From: JAGGZI01 sp964399605
GTDB taxonomy: Archaea > Aenigmatarchaeota > Aenigmatarchaeia > PWEA01 > JAGHBM01
DNA: 12,497 bases
Assembly: GCA_964399605.1 (NCBI GenBank)
Contig: CAYNRH010000024.1
Coordinates: forward strand, 1-12,497
Direction of reading: 5' to 3'
The stretch's first letter is position 1. Each line of letters opens with the position of its first letter. The notes beneath the pieces are model-generated. The model was not told where the DNA came from, made no database searches, and saw only the letters and a program-made list of their open reading frames with translations. The position numbers were made by a program, and so were the translations under genes. This document shows positions 1 to 6,715 of the stretch, piece after piece.

Positions 1-609
1 TATGAGAAGGATATTCCTAAACTTAGGGCTATAGAAGTTAGAGACAGTAAGGAACTAACAGGAAAAAGAAGGGAATATCTGGAAAAGAAGATAAAAGACC
101 TGGCTCTGGATTTTGTTGTTGTAAGCATTTCCGCCAACAAGATAGATGAGTTGAGGAGTGAAAAGAATCTGAACCGCATAGAAATTGACTACATGGTTGA
201 CATAATAAAAACTCTCAAACCGGACAAAGTGATTGTAGACTCCCCGGAAGCAAATACAGAAAAAATAAAAAATGAGATTATGGGAAAACTTGATGACGAA
301 AACATAGAAGTTATCTCGGAAAATTACGCGGATAAAAATCATCCGCCTGTTTCTGCAGCCTCAATTTTGGCCAAAGTTGTAAGGGACCAGTCCATTAAAA
401 CACTTGAGAAGAGGCTTGGGGAAACGATTGGAGCAGGCTATCCCTCAGATGAGAGAACCATAAAATTTTTGGAAAAGGTTCTGGAGAAGTACAAAGGTTA
501 CCCTGAATTTATAAGAAAAAGCTGGATAACATCAAAAAGAATCAAAGGTGAAAAAGAGCAGAAGAAATTAGATAACTTTGTAAAAGACTATTCCGGCAGC
601 AGCAACTAA
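1..609 (+). CDS. rnhB: Ribonuclease HII, 5' end missing
   Basis: Endonuclease that cuts the RNA strand of RNA-DNA hybrids and removes misincorporated ribonucleotides. The frame is open from the first base, and 202 residues are visible. Seen: VRDSKELTGKRR near residues 13-24, the LNRIEIDYM stretch, VIVDSPEAN with the central acidic residue, the block PPVSAASILAKVVRD, GAGYPSDERT and a final RKSWITSKR. These follow the archaeal RNase HII order. The missing N-terminus (probably about 25-30 residues) should hold the first catalytic aspartate in the GxDEAGRG motif. The last 14 codons overlap the 3' end of the opposite-strand gene at 568-1158, so its C-terminal tail is lineage-specific. The first internal start-like codon (TTG at 151) lies well inside the conserved domain and is not the real start. 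Confidence 0.95.
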   Translation, partial: YEKDIPKLRAIEVRDSKELTGKRREYLEKKIKDLALDFVVVSISANKIDELRSEKNLNRIEIDYMVDIIKTLKPDKVIVDSPEANTEKIKNEIMGKLDDENIEVISENYADKNHPPVSAASILAKVVRDQSIKTLEKRLGETIGAGYPSDERTIKFLEKVLEKYKGYPEFIRKSWITSKRIKGEKEQKKLDNFVKDYSGSSN

Positions 610-1158
610 AGTCAAAAATCCATACAGGGACATTCCGGGCAGTTCTGCCGGTCCCCATCCGCCATCTTTGTCTACAACTTTTATGCGTATATTTGCCAGT
701 CCAGAATCCTTTGTGTAATTTGTCAGTGAGTAAGCAGTCATTGTTATGCTGGTCGGCTCCATTGAAGAGGATTTCCTGTAGCCGTAAACTTCCAGATAAA
801 ACTGGGTCTGGTTTATGTCTGGAGTTAACCTCATGTTGTCAACCTTATGCGTATCGCTGCTGAGAACCTCATCACACTGTCCAATGGTTTCAGCGCACTT
901 AAAAGAAAATTTTACCCAGTCGTTCTTAGGTTCAAGGCTCCCCTCAATCCTTACGGTATCATCTATGTCACCAACGTTCATGACCGTAACCCATGTCCCG
1001 TTCTTTCCTCCAAGCGGAACAATTAATTCGTCGGGAGCGACAACACCAACACCCACGTTACCCTCTATCCACACAATCACTTCAAGAGCAAGGGCAGGTA
1101 TGGATAATATTATCAAAGATATCACAGCAACCAGAAATATTTTCTTTAAATTTGCCAT
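568..1158 (-). CDS. Secreted, C-terminally membrane-anchored protein with Ig-like domain (hypothetical)
   Basis: A 196-residue protein, family not recognised. Residues 1-25 are a signal peptide (two lysines, a long hydrophobic stretch, then ALA). The middle, roughly 35-165, looks beta-rich: residues 44-75, with GTWVTVMNVGDIDDTVRIEG, resemble the core of NEW3/CARDB-type Ig-like domains. There are two cysteines (88 and 95) that could form a disulfide, and three N-glycosylation sequons (N53, N116, N147). The end is ELPG followed by a hydrophobic segment (about 176-193) with a single lysine, so it is probably held in the membrane facing outward. The PG plus C-terminal helix loosely recalls archaeosortase substrates, but the usual basic tail is almost absent. 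The start has no ribosome site; a TATTTAAA box centred 26 bp upstream suggests a leaderless mRNA. Its 3' end overlaps RNase HII by 42 bp. Confidence 0.8.
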   Translation of the reverse strand: MANLKKIFLVAVISLIILSIPALALEVIVWIEGNVGVGVVAPDELIVPLGGKNGTWVTVMNVGDIDDTVRIEGSLEPKNDWVKFSFKCAETIGQCDEVLSSDTHKVDNMRLTPDINQTQFYLEVYGYRKSSSMEPTSITMTAYSLTNYTKDSGLANIRIKVVDKDGGWGPAELPGMSLYGFLTLVAAAGIVFYKVI

Positions 1159-1215
1159 AAATTAAATATTTAATTGATTATTTAAATAAATTATCTTAAA
1201 TAATAAGGTGGTTGC
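1159..1215. promoter_or_regulatory. Divergent promoter region
   Basis: This is a 57-bp, almost pure A/T gap between divergent genes. The box at about 1181-1188 (TTTAAATA, read as TATTTAAA on the minus strand) is centred 26 bp from the secreted-protein start, which fits a leaderless transcript. On the plus strand ATTAAATATTTAAT at about 1161-1174 could serve the 1216 gene, leaving a short leader that holds its ribosome site AAGGTG at 1205-1210. Assigned by position and consensus only. Confidence 0.5.
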
Positions 1216-1455
1216 ATGAAAGAAGAAAATATGAGTTTGTTGGTTTTTATAATATTTGGCATTATAGTTGGTGGAATTTCAAAGTTTTTTAACGTTGGCA
1301 TAGCGTTTTTAATTTCTGTGATTGTCATGGTTATAATTGGAAAAGTCCTGGCGAAGAAATTCAACAAAGACACCAAATGGTGGGTAACAAATGGTGGGCT
1401 GATTTACATCTTCATATGGCTGATAACATGGGTATTCTTCTTTAACTTGGTGTGA
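1216..1455 (+). CDS. Small integral membrane protein (hypothetical)
   Basis: A 79-residue protein, not recognised. It starts MKEENMS, then has two hydrophobic segments at about 7-23 and 27-45 (SLLVFIIFGIIVGG and IAFLISVIVMVIIGKVL), a short basic stretch (AKKFNKDTKW) and a last hydrophobic segment at about 58-78 rich in Trp and Phe. That gives three probable membrane spans. The ribosome site AAGGTG at 1205-1210 is spaced from ATG like those of other genes in the window. The stop is four bases before aspS, so the two are very likely co-transcribed. The pattern WW-NGG-YIF-W-W-N at the end looks conserved-family-like, but I cannot name a family. No function is proposed. Confidence 0.8.
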   Translation: MKEENMSLLVFIIFGIIVGGISKFFNVGIAFLISVIVMVIIGKVLAKKFNKDTKWWVTNGGLIYIFIWLITWVFFFNLV

Positions 1456-1459
1456 GGTT

Positions 1460-2746
1460 ATGGCAAGAGTTTACACTAAAGACATTCCAAAAGGGGATGG
1501 TGAAAAGGTAAAACTATCTGGATGGGCAGATGAAATAAGGCTTCTTGGAAAAATTAATTTTCTTGTTCTTAGGGATAAAACCGGAAAAATACAGATAATT
1601 GCCAAGAAAGGAGAAGTAGAAGAAAATGTTTTGAAAGTTATGGAAGATTTGACAAAGGAAAGTGTCATCTCTGTTGAAGGTAAAGTAAAACTAAACAAGG
1701 AAGCTCCAGGAGGTCTGGAGATAGTTCCAGAAAAATTAGAGGTTTTAAGTAAGGCTGATGTTCCGTTGCCTATAGATTTCTCAGGGAAGGTAAACACAAC
1801 GATGGACAAAAGATTGGACTGGAGATTTCTTGATATGAGAAACCCAAGAACGGCAGCGATTTTTAAAGTTCAATCCGAAATAACAAGAGCCTTCAGGGAA
1901 TTTTTCTTAAAGGAGGGTTTCACAGAATTCTGGCCACCGGAAATAATTGAGGCGGCGCCAGAGGGGGGAGCCGAGCTTTTCAAGGTTACTTACTTTGACA
2001 AGGAAGCATATCTTGCACAAAGTCCAGAGCTCTACAAAGAACTGGCAACCGGGACAAACCTTGAAAAAATTTTTACAATAGTTCCTGTTTGGAGGGCAGA
2101 GAAGCACGATACTCCGAAGCACCTGAATGAGATAAGACAGATGGACATAGAAGCAGCGTTTGAAGACCAGTTCTCAATTATGAAATATATGGAAAGTGTT
2201 GTAAAATATATTGTCAACAGTGTTTTGGAGAATTGCAAGGAAGAGATAGAACTTCTAAACCCTGAATTGAAAGTGCCTGAAGTGAAATATGTTGGCTATG
2301 AGGAGGTTATAGAAGTTCTCAACAGTAATGGGTTAAAAATTTCATTTGGCGAGGATTTTTCGCCTGAAGTTGAAAAAAAGCTTGCAGAAATTTATGGAAA
2401 AGACACATTAATATTCATTCATTCCTGGCCTGTATCACTCAAGCCGTTTTACATAATGCCCAAAGACGAAAAAATAAGCAACGGATTTGACGCTGATTAT
2501 GGCGGCATAGAAATATCATCAGGCGGACAGCGTGTTCACAGGCCAGAAATACTGGCAAAACAATTAAAGGCAAAGGGATTAGACCCCGAGCAATTCAAGT
2601 TCTTTATAGACTCCCTAAAATATGGCATCCCCCCGCATGCGGGATGGAGCATAGGGTTGGAAAGGCTTACGATGATACTTTGCGGGCTCAAAAACATAAG
2701 GGAAGCCTGTATGTACCCAAGAGATAAAAACAGATTGACACCATAA
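1460..2746 (+). CDS. aspS: Aspartyl-tRNA synthetase, archaeal type
   Basis: Charges tRNA-Asp with aspartate in the cytosol; class IIb synthetase. The 428 residues match the archaeal length. Seen in order: N-terminal OB-fold anticodon domain (about 1-105, VKLSGWADEIRLLGKINFLVLRD split here by position 17-39), QSPELYKE (187-194), motif 2 with R212 in VWRAEKHDTPKHLNE, EISSGGQRVHR (351-361), and motif 3 with R402 in GWSIGLERL, ending in KNIREACMYPRDKNRLTP. The final block and GGQR-HR separate it from AsnRS. The two positions known to govern tRNA-Asn discrimination hold D24 and P83 rather than the Trp/Lys of the discriminating Thermococcus enzyme (see findings). The GAGGT ribosome site overlaps the upstream stop codon, and co-expression with the small membrane protein is likely. 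Confidence 0.95.
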   Translation: MARVYTKDIPKGDGEKVKLSGWADEIRLLGKINFLVLRDKTGKIQIIAKKGEVEENVLKVMEDLTKESVISVEGKVKLNKEAPGGLEIVPEKLEVLSKADVPLPIDFSGKVNTTMDKRLDWRFLDMRNPRTAAIFKVQSEITRAFREFFLKEGFTEFWPPEIIEAAPEGGAELFKVTYFDKEAYLAQSPELYKELATGTNLEKIFTIVPVWRAEKHDTPKHLNEIRQMDIEAAFEDQFSIMKYMESVVKYIVNSVLENCKEEIELLNPELKVPEVKYVGYEEVIEVLNSNGLKISFGEDFSPEVEKKLAEIYGKDTLIFIHSWPVSLKPFYIMPKDEKISNGFDADYGGIEISSGGQRVHRPEILAKQLKAKGLDPEQFKFFIDSLKYGIPPHAGWSIGLERLTMILCGLKNIREACMYPRDKNRLTP

Positions 2747-2789
2747 AACTTTTTATTCTTTTAAAAACTATTAAAAGTTAAGTGATTTA
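2747..2789 (+). promoter_or_regulatory. T-rich aspS terminator and ferredoxin promoter/RBS
   Basis: The T-rich run CTTTTTATTCTTTT at about 2750-2763 just after the aspS stop is a plausible archaeal U-tract terminator, with no strong hairpin. The same stretch is TATA-like and lies about 30 bp before the ferredoxin start. AGTGAT at 2781-2786 is the ribosome site, three bases before ATG. The exact transcription start cannot be read from sequence. Confidence 0.45.
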
Positions 2790-2963
2790 ATGTGGAAAAT
2801 TGACAGGGAAAAATGCCTTAAGTGTGGTGCTTGTGTTAGCGTCTGCCCTGTGCTGGCGCTGGAACTTAAAGAAAATGGAATTGTAAACGACAAAAACAAA
2901 TGCACGCTATGTGGCATTTGCGAAAAGGTATGCCCTGTTGGCGCAATAAAGGTAGATAAGTGA
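2790..2963 (+). CDS. Small 2[4Fe-4S] ferredoxin
   Basis: Low-potential electron carrier of 57 residues. Two cluster motifs are visible: CLKCGACVSVCP with cysteines 9, 12, 15 and 19, and CTLCGICEKVCP with cysteines 38, 41, 44 and 48, giving two [4Fe-4S] clusters. The size is that of a minimal clostridial-type ferredoxin. The start is supported by AGTGAT placed three bases before ATG. The stop lies four bases before the geranylgeranyl reductase start, and the reductase's ribosome site overlaps this gene's end, so the two are an operon. In Methanosarcina acetivorans a neighbouring ferredoxin is reported to supply electrons to geranylgeranyl reductase; that role is inferred here from context. Confidence 0.93.
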   Translation: MWKIDREKCLKCGACVSVCPVLALELKENGIVNDKNKCTLCGICEKVCPVGAIKVDK

Positions 2964-2967
2964 TTAG

Positions 2968-4158
2968 ATGAGAAAGGAGTATGACGTTGTTGTTGTTGGA
3001 GGCGGTCCAGGCGGCTCTTCTGCTGCAAAGACTCTGGCTGAGAATGGTCTTGACGTAGCACTTTTTGAGAAAAGGCCATCAATAGGCTCTGAAAAGAGAT
3101 GTGCAGAAGGATTGTCAATAGGGACCATAAGCATAATAGAGGAAAAAATGGGAAAAATACCAAAAAGATGTATTGCCAAGATGATAAATGGTGCTGTTGT
3201 CTATGCCCCCAACGGAAAGAAAGTTGATGTGGATTTTGGTGAAAATGCCGGTGCAATAATGGAAAGAAAAATATTTGACAAATGGCTGGCAGCTCAGGCA
3301 TCAAAGGCAGGAGCATATGTGCAGGCTAAAACTAATGTTTATGACGTCATAAAAGAAGGTGAAAGCATAAAAGGAGTAAGAATTGAACAAGACGGGAAAA
3401 AATATAACATAAAATGTAAGGTTGTTGTGGCGGCAGACGGTGTGGAATCAACAATAGCAAGAAAGGCTGGACTAAATACAACAAACCTTTTGGTAAATAT
3501 TGATTCTGGCTACCAATACGAGATGTCAAATCTTAGATTGAGAGACCATAAGAAAATTGAATTGTGGTTTGGAAATGAAATAGCACCCCGTGGCTACATA
3601 TGGATATTTCCGAAGGGAGAAGACCTGGCAAACGTTGGTATTGGAGTTGCAATGAGTGACAAACCTGCAAAATATTATCTTGACAAATTCATTGAAGATA
3701 ACCCGGAAATATTTTCAGGCGCATCAATAATTGAAGTTAATTCAGGCGGTATACCAGTTGGCGGCCTTCTAAAGAATATGGTCATGAATGGACTGGTTGT
3801 TGTAGGCGACGCCGCCCACCAGGTAAACCCAATACATGGCGGAGGTCTGAAAGAAGCAACAATAGCCGGACACATAGCCGGTGAAGTCATCGCAAAAGCA
3901 ATTAAAAATAACGACATGTCCATCCTGAACGAATACAACAATTTATGGTGGAAAGAAAGGGGAAAACATCTCCAGAAGGTTGAAAGACTGAGAGAAGTTG
4001 TTGAAAAACTTTCGGACGAAGATTTTAATAACCTTGCAGATGTTTTGGAAGGAGACGACCTTATAGAGTTTTCAAGGGGGAAACGACTGCTGAAATTGGG
4101 AAAAATATTGCTGAAGAAACCAAGTTTGATAACTCTTGCAAAAAAACTGATGGAGTAA
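2968..4158 (+). CDS. Geranylgeranyl reductase family FAD enzyme (archaeal lipid saturation)
   Basis: Reduces the double bonds of geranylgeranyl chains of archaeal membrane lipids, probably on digeranylgeranylglycerophospholipid at the membrane surface. The 396 residues match the family. Seen: the FAD-binding VVVVGGGPGGSSAAKTL (about 7-23) with the following acidic residue in ALFEKRP; KRCAEGL near 43-49, around the cysteine conserved in the family; the substrate-site motif Y210-x-W-x-F-P in RGYIWIFPKGED; and GDAAHQVNPIHGGG (280-293), the second FAD motif. The C-terminus is helical and charged. The start is set by AGTGAT at 2959-2964, three bases before ATG. The ferredoxin directly upstream is the probable electron donor. 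Other FAD reductases of this superfamily are possible, but the YxWxFP motif favours this call. Confidence 0.92.
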   Translation: MRKEYDVVVVGGGPGGSSAAKTLAENGLDVALFEKRPSIGSEKRCAEGLSIGTISIIEEKMGKIPKRCIAKMINGAVVYAPNGKKVDVDFGENAGAIMERKIFDKWLAAQASKAGAYVQAKTNVYDVIKEGESIKGVRIEQDGKKYNIKCKVVVAADGVESTIARKAGLNTTNLLVNIDSGYQYEMSNLRLRDHKKIELWFGNEIAPRGYIWIFPKGEDLANVGIGVAMSDKPAKYYLDKFIEDNPEIFSGASIIEVNSGGIPVGGLLKNMVMNGLVVVGDAAHQVNPIHGGGLKEATIAGHIAGEVIAKAIKNNDMSILNEYNNLWWKERGKHLQKVERLREVVEKLSDEDFNNLADVLEGDDLIEFSRGKRLLKLGKILLKKPSLITLAKKLME

Positions 4159-4216
4159 TTCATTAATTTAAATAAAAGAAAGTATAAACTTATCTATTAT
4201 TAAGTGAGGTGATAAC
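4159..4216 (+). promoter_or_regulatory. Histone-aIF5A promoter and strong ribosome site
   Basis: An A/T-rich 58-bp gap. TATA candidates are TTTAAATA at about 4168-4175 and GTATAAACT at 4182-4190; the first would leave a leader of about 20 bases containing the ribosome site. GAGGTGAT at 4206-4213 is the best Shine-Dalgarno match in the window and sits three bases before ATG, in keeping with a highly expressed chromatin protein. Confidence 0.55.
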
Positions 4217-4417
4217 ATGGCGACTTTACCATTAGCTCCTTTAAAGAGAATTGCCAAAAAATCTGGAGTTCACAGGATGTCTGACAAAGCTGTAGAAGAG
4301 CTTAGAGATATACTGGAAGAAATTGCTGATGACCTTGCAAAAGATGCTGTTGTGGCAGCAAGGCACGCAGGTAGAAAAACTGTTAAAGCAAAGGATATAA
4401 AACTTGTCAGCAGGTGA
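4217..4417 (+). CDS. Archaeal histone, single HMf-type fold
   Basis: DNA-wrapping chromatin protein that forms dimers and longer polymers. The 66 residues are one histone fold without an N-terminal or C-terminal tail. Seen: LPLAPLKRIAKKSG (4-17) with R11, the first DNA-contacting arginine region; HRMSDKAVEELRDILEEIADDL, the start and bulk of the long central helix; and the strongly conserved AARHAGRKTVKAKDI (47-61) that forms the second loop and last helix. It is followed by aIF5A after only four bases, and the aIF5A ribosome site lies inside its last codons, so the pair is probably co-transcribed and translationally coupled. Length and motifs match HMfB-type histones closely. Confidence 0.96.
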   Translation: MATLPLAPLKRIAKKSGVHRMSDKAVEELRDILEEIADDLAKDAVVAARHAGRKTVKAKDIKLVSR

Positions 4418-4418
4418 T
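4412..4418 (+). promoter_or_regulatory. Ribosome site deciding the aIF5A start
   Basis: AGGTGAT overlaps the histone stop codon and lies three bases before TTG at 4422. Histone, ferredoxin, the reductase and the 6787 gene all show this same spacing, so the TTG at 4422 is preferred over an in-frame TTG at 4404. Confidence 0.7.
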
Positions 4419-4421
4419 TCT

Positions 4422-4802
4422 TTGAAGACACAAACAGAAATAAAAAATCTCAAGCCAGGAAAATATGTTATAATTGACGATGAACCATGCAAAGTTATAA
4501 GGGTTACCACATCCAAACCTGGAAAGCATGGTGGCGCCAAGGCAAGACTGGAAGGAGTTGGTTTAATAGATGGAAAGAAAAGAGAAATTGTCAAACCTGC
4601 CGGCGCAAATGTTGATGTCCCAATAGTAGACAAGAGGACAGCCCAAGTTATATCTCTTACATCTAATTCTGTCCAGCTCATGGACATGGAGACTTATGAA
4701 ACTTTTGAGTGCTCTATCCCAGAGGAATTAAAGGGAAAGCTCTCAGAAGGTGGAGAGATAGCATATTGGGAAGTCATGGGAAAGAAAATACTAATGGGAT
4801 AA
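4422..4802 (+). CDS. eif5A: Translation factor aIF5A (hypusine-containing)
   Basis: Binds the ribosome and rescues stalled peptide-bond formation; it needs hypusine on one lysine. The 126 residues match archaeal aIF5A. Seen: N-terminal SH3-like domain with LKPGKYVIIDDEPCKV (10-25), the hypusine loop SKPGKHGGAKAR with K35 as the modified lysine, IVKPAGANVDVPIVDKRTAQ, then the OB-like C-terminal domain starting near SVQLMDMETYETFE. The start is TTG at 4422, chosen from the ribosome site at 4412-4418; the alternative TTG at 4404 would add six residues and overlap the histone gene. The enzymes expected to modify K35 are encoded nearby: deoxyhypusine synthase at 7244-8212 and possibly the ureohydrolase immediately downstream. 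Confidence 0.95.
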   Translation: MKTQTEIKNLKPGKYVIIDDEPCKVIRVTTSKPGKHGGAKARLEGVGLIDGKKREIVKPAGANVDVPIVDKRTAQVISLTSNSVQLMDMETYETFECSIPEELKGKLSEGGEIAYWEVMGKKILMG

Positions 4803-4832
4803 TCTTTTATTTTTTAATTCCCAATTATTTTT
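4803..4832 (+). promoter_or_regulatory. T-rich aIF5A terminator / ureohydrolase promoter
   Basis: TCTTTTATTTTTTAATT begins directly after the aIF5A stop. As a U-rich tract it could terminate the histone-aIF5A mRNA. Its TTTTATTTT core is also centred about 26 bp before the ureohydrolase ATG, which has no ribosome site, so it may be that gene's TATA-like box for a leaderless mRNA. Both roles are inferred. Confidence 0.4.
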
Positions 4833-5639
4833 ATGACTGAATTACTGTTCACTTCAAAGACTTTTGTCCCAGAATTCCCTTTGAAAGAGGCAGACGTATG
4901 TTTTCTTGGAATCCCGTTTGACTCCACTGCCTCTGCTGTTGGAAACCAGAGATTTGGGCCAGCTACTGTCAGATACTCCCTGAAAAACATAATAAGCTAT
5001 ATTCCTGAAAAAAGAAAAAATCCCTTGAAAGACTTGAAAATTTATGATGCTGGAGACGTTGATGTTGCTTATGGGGATTTTGAGGAAACCTCTTACAGGA
5101 TTAAGGATACAATAAATTCAATACTCAAAGCAAATCCTAATGTATTTATCCTTACAGTCGGGGGAGAACATCTCATAACCCTTCCCATCGTTGAAGCTCT
5201 GAAGCCAAAAACAATAGTGCATCTGGATGCCCATATGGACCTTGTGACTGGCGACAAAGAAAAATTTGCACACAACACTTGGGCTTATTTTGCATCAAAT
5301 GAAGGATTCAAAATAGTTCAGATTGGCGTCAGGTCATGGGAAGAGGGAGAGGAAGAAAACAAAAAGAAGTTTGGAATTATTGACAGCATAGAAAAATTGG
5401 AGGGGCCAATATACCTTACAATAGACATGGACGTCTTTGACCCAATGTACGCGCCAGATACAGGCTTCAAGGAGCCCAACGGATTGTCACCAAAGGAAGT
5501 TTTTGAGATAATAGACAGAATTTTTGAGAAAAAGGTCATAGGAATGGACATTGTAGAAATCTCATCAGACAAGTTCAATAACCAGACATCAGAGCTTGCC
5601 TCTCGTGTAATTCTGAGGGCTCTGAGCAATCTGGTTTAA
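4833..5639 (+). CDS. speB: Ureohydrolase (agmatinase/arginase superfamily)
   Basis: A binuclear-manganese enzyme that hydrolyses a guanidino group, releasing urea. The 268 residues are slightly shorter than typical agmatinases (about 290-310). All six metal ligands are visible: H113 in GGEH; D132, H134 and D136 in DAHMD; D198 and D200 in DMDVFDP. GLSPKEVFEII and the C-terminal SELASRVILRAL helix also fit the family. Substrate is not fixed by these motifs: agmatine, N1-aminopropylagmatine (the archaeal spermidine route), or an agmatine-modified aIF5A intermediate as proposed from Haloferax volcanii work. Its place right after aIF5A, with deoxyhypusine synthase nearby, favours polyamine or hypusine metabolism over arginine breakdown. 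No ribosome site; probably leaderless. The 3' end overlaps the opposite-strand ATPase gene by 51 bp. Confidence 0.88.
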   Translation: MTELLFTSKTFVPEFPLKEADVCFLGIPFDSTASAVGNQRFGPATVRYSLKNIISYIPEKRKNPLKDLKIYDAGDVDVAYGDFEETSYRIKDTINSILKANPNVFILTVGGEHLITLPIVEALKPKTIVHLDAHMDLVTGDKEKFAHNTWAYFASNEGFKIVQIGVRSWEEGEEENKKKFGIIDSIEKLEGPIYLTIDMDVFDPMYAPDTGFKEPNGLSPKEVFEIIDRIFEKKVIGMDIVEISSDKFNNQTSELASRVILRALSNLV

Positions 5640-6338
5640 AATATTTCCCAGACTCTTTGAAAAATTAGTTTCAAGGAGTTTTTCCGGCTCTCCGATGGAA
5701 TCCTCAATACTCCTGTCAAACATTATCTCGCCGAGCATTGGCACGCCATACTTCTTTAATTGAAACTTTGGGGAATTTTCCATCTTCATGTTTTCAATCA
5801 GACCCAGGGTAGGAACTTTATTCTCCTTTAGTACACCCATGAGCTTTTCAACTGTTTCCATTGTAACCTTTGAGGGAGTTGTCACAAGGAGGAATTCGCA
5901 TTTCTTCATAAGCCTTATTATATCCAGCATAATGTCACCTATCCCAGGAGGCATATCTATGACTAAAAAATCAAGCTGGCCCCATATTGTTATTGCAAGA
6001 AGTTCTATGAGAGCGTTTGAAATATCAAAACCCCTCAAGGGGGAAGGCTTATCCTCAGTATAAAAAACCAGCGACATGTACTCAATGCCGTGAATTTTTG
6101 GTGGGATTATCCCATTTTCCTCCTCTGGATATGTTTTATCCACCCCTAAGATTATGTGGGTTGAGGGGCTCGTGAAATCAAGGTCCAGAAGGCCAACCTT
6201 AAAACCCGTCTCAGAAAGGTTTAAAGCCAGCACTGAAGATATGAGGCTCTTCCCAATTCCCCCCTTTCCACCAGAAACAGCAATAATTCTCCTTATGTTC
6301 TTCAATCTCTCTTCAATTATGTCCTCCCTTGGATCCAT
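5589..6338 (-). CDS. MinD/Mrp-type P-loop ATPase, HypA partner (archaeal HypB-like)
   Basis: Probable nickel-delivery ATPase for [NiFe] hydrogenase maturation. The 249 residues are one MinD/Mrp domain: deviant Walker A GKGGIGKS (24-31), GLLDLDFTSPSTHIILG as the A' region, and LDFLVIDMPPGIGD as Walker B/switch II. The CxxC that carries an Fe-S cluster in classical Mrp/Nbp35 proteins is absent from the C-terminal part. The N-terminus (DPREDIIEERLKNIRRII) and the YTEDKPSPLRG segment resemble, from memory, the Thermococcus kodakarensis MinD-type HypB that works with HypA in archaea. The ATG overlaps the hypA stop by one base (TAATG), a sign of tight translational coupling. Without the hypA context it would be called a generic Mrp-family ATPase. 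The C-terminal 16 codons overlap the ureohydrolase gene. Confidence 0.88.
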   Translation of the reverse strand: MDPREDIIEERLKNIRRIIAVSGGKGGIGKSLISSVLALNLSETGFKVGLLDLDFTSPSTHIILGVDKTYPEEENGIIPPKIHGIEYMSLVFYTEDKPSPLRGFDISNALIELLAITIWGQLDFLVIDMPPGIGDIMLDIIRLMKKCEFLLVTTPSKVTMETVEKLMGVLKENKVPTLGLIENMKMENSPKFQLKKYGVPMLGEIMFDRSIEDSIGEPEKLLETNFSKSLGNILNQIAQSPQNYTRGKL

Positions 6339-6715
6339 TATTCACACCTTACAATTGAATCTATCCAGACACCGCGCCCCTTGACAATCTCGAAATCCGA
6401 GCTTCCACATTTGGGGCACCTGATAAAAACATGGGCAGTTTCAGGAATGAAATGTATGGACTCTTTTTCCTCTCCGTTCAAGTTGGTTTCAAGAAAAGGC
6501 CACTCATGACCGCAAACCTTACACTTTAGCAACGCTTTCTCTTTTTCAACCTTTATCTTTGTCTTAAGCCCCTGAAGATTTAAGTTCTCCTTAAGAGCAA
6601 ATTCAAACGTTTCCAAGTCTATCTGTTGCAACTCTCCTACAATTATTTTTGCCTCCTTTGCACCCTCATTTTTGAGAGTGTTGACAACTGCCTCTGCCAA
6701 AGCCCATTCATGCAT
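6338..6715 (-). CDS. hypA: Hydrogenase nickel-insertion chaperone HypA
   Basis: Delivers nickel to the [NiFe] hydrogenase large subunit precursor. The 125 residues begin MHEWALAEA, where the N-terminus and H2 bind nickel. The zinc site is CKVCGHEW (C65, C68) with CPKCGS (C100, C103). Between the pairs is an insertion with ESIHFIPETAHVFIRC, and the end GRGVWIDSI is close to the Thermococcales HypA form rather than the short bacterial one. No ribosome site precedes ATG; a T-rich TATA-like box (rc of 6735-6745) is centred about 26 bp upstream, so the mRNA may be leaderless. The next gene, a MinD-type ATPase, overlaps by one base. No hydrogenase structural gene is in the window, so the client enzyme must lie elsewhere. 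Confidence 0.95.
   Translation of the reverse strand: MHEWALAEAVVNTLKNEGAKEAKIIVGELQQIDLETFEFALKENLNLQGLKTKIKVEKEKALLKCKVCGHEWPFLETNLNGEEKESIHFIPETAHVFIRCPKCGSSDFEIVKGRGVWIDSIVRCE

Noticed and set aside
815..1165. Plus-strand frame opposite the secreted-protein gene
   Set aside because: It is the antisense shadow of a gene with a clear signal peptide and promoter; its own translation shows no domain.
2771..3316. Long minus-strand frame of 181 codons
   Set aside because: It is antisense to the ferredoxin and geranylgeranyl reductase genes, whose cysteine and FAD motifs are unmistakable; the translation is low-complexity Gln, His, Ser and Leu.
4404..4421. TTG 4404 as the aIF5A start
   Set aside because: It lies inside the histone gene, without a ribosome site; TTG 4422 has AGGTGAT at the standard spacing.
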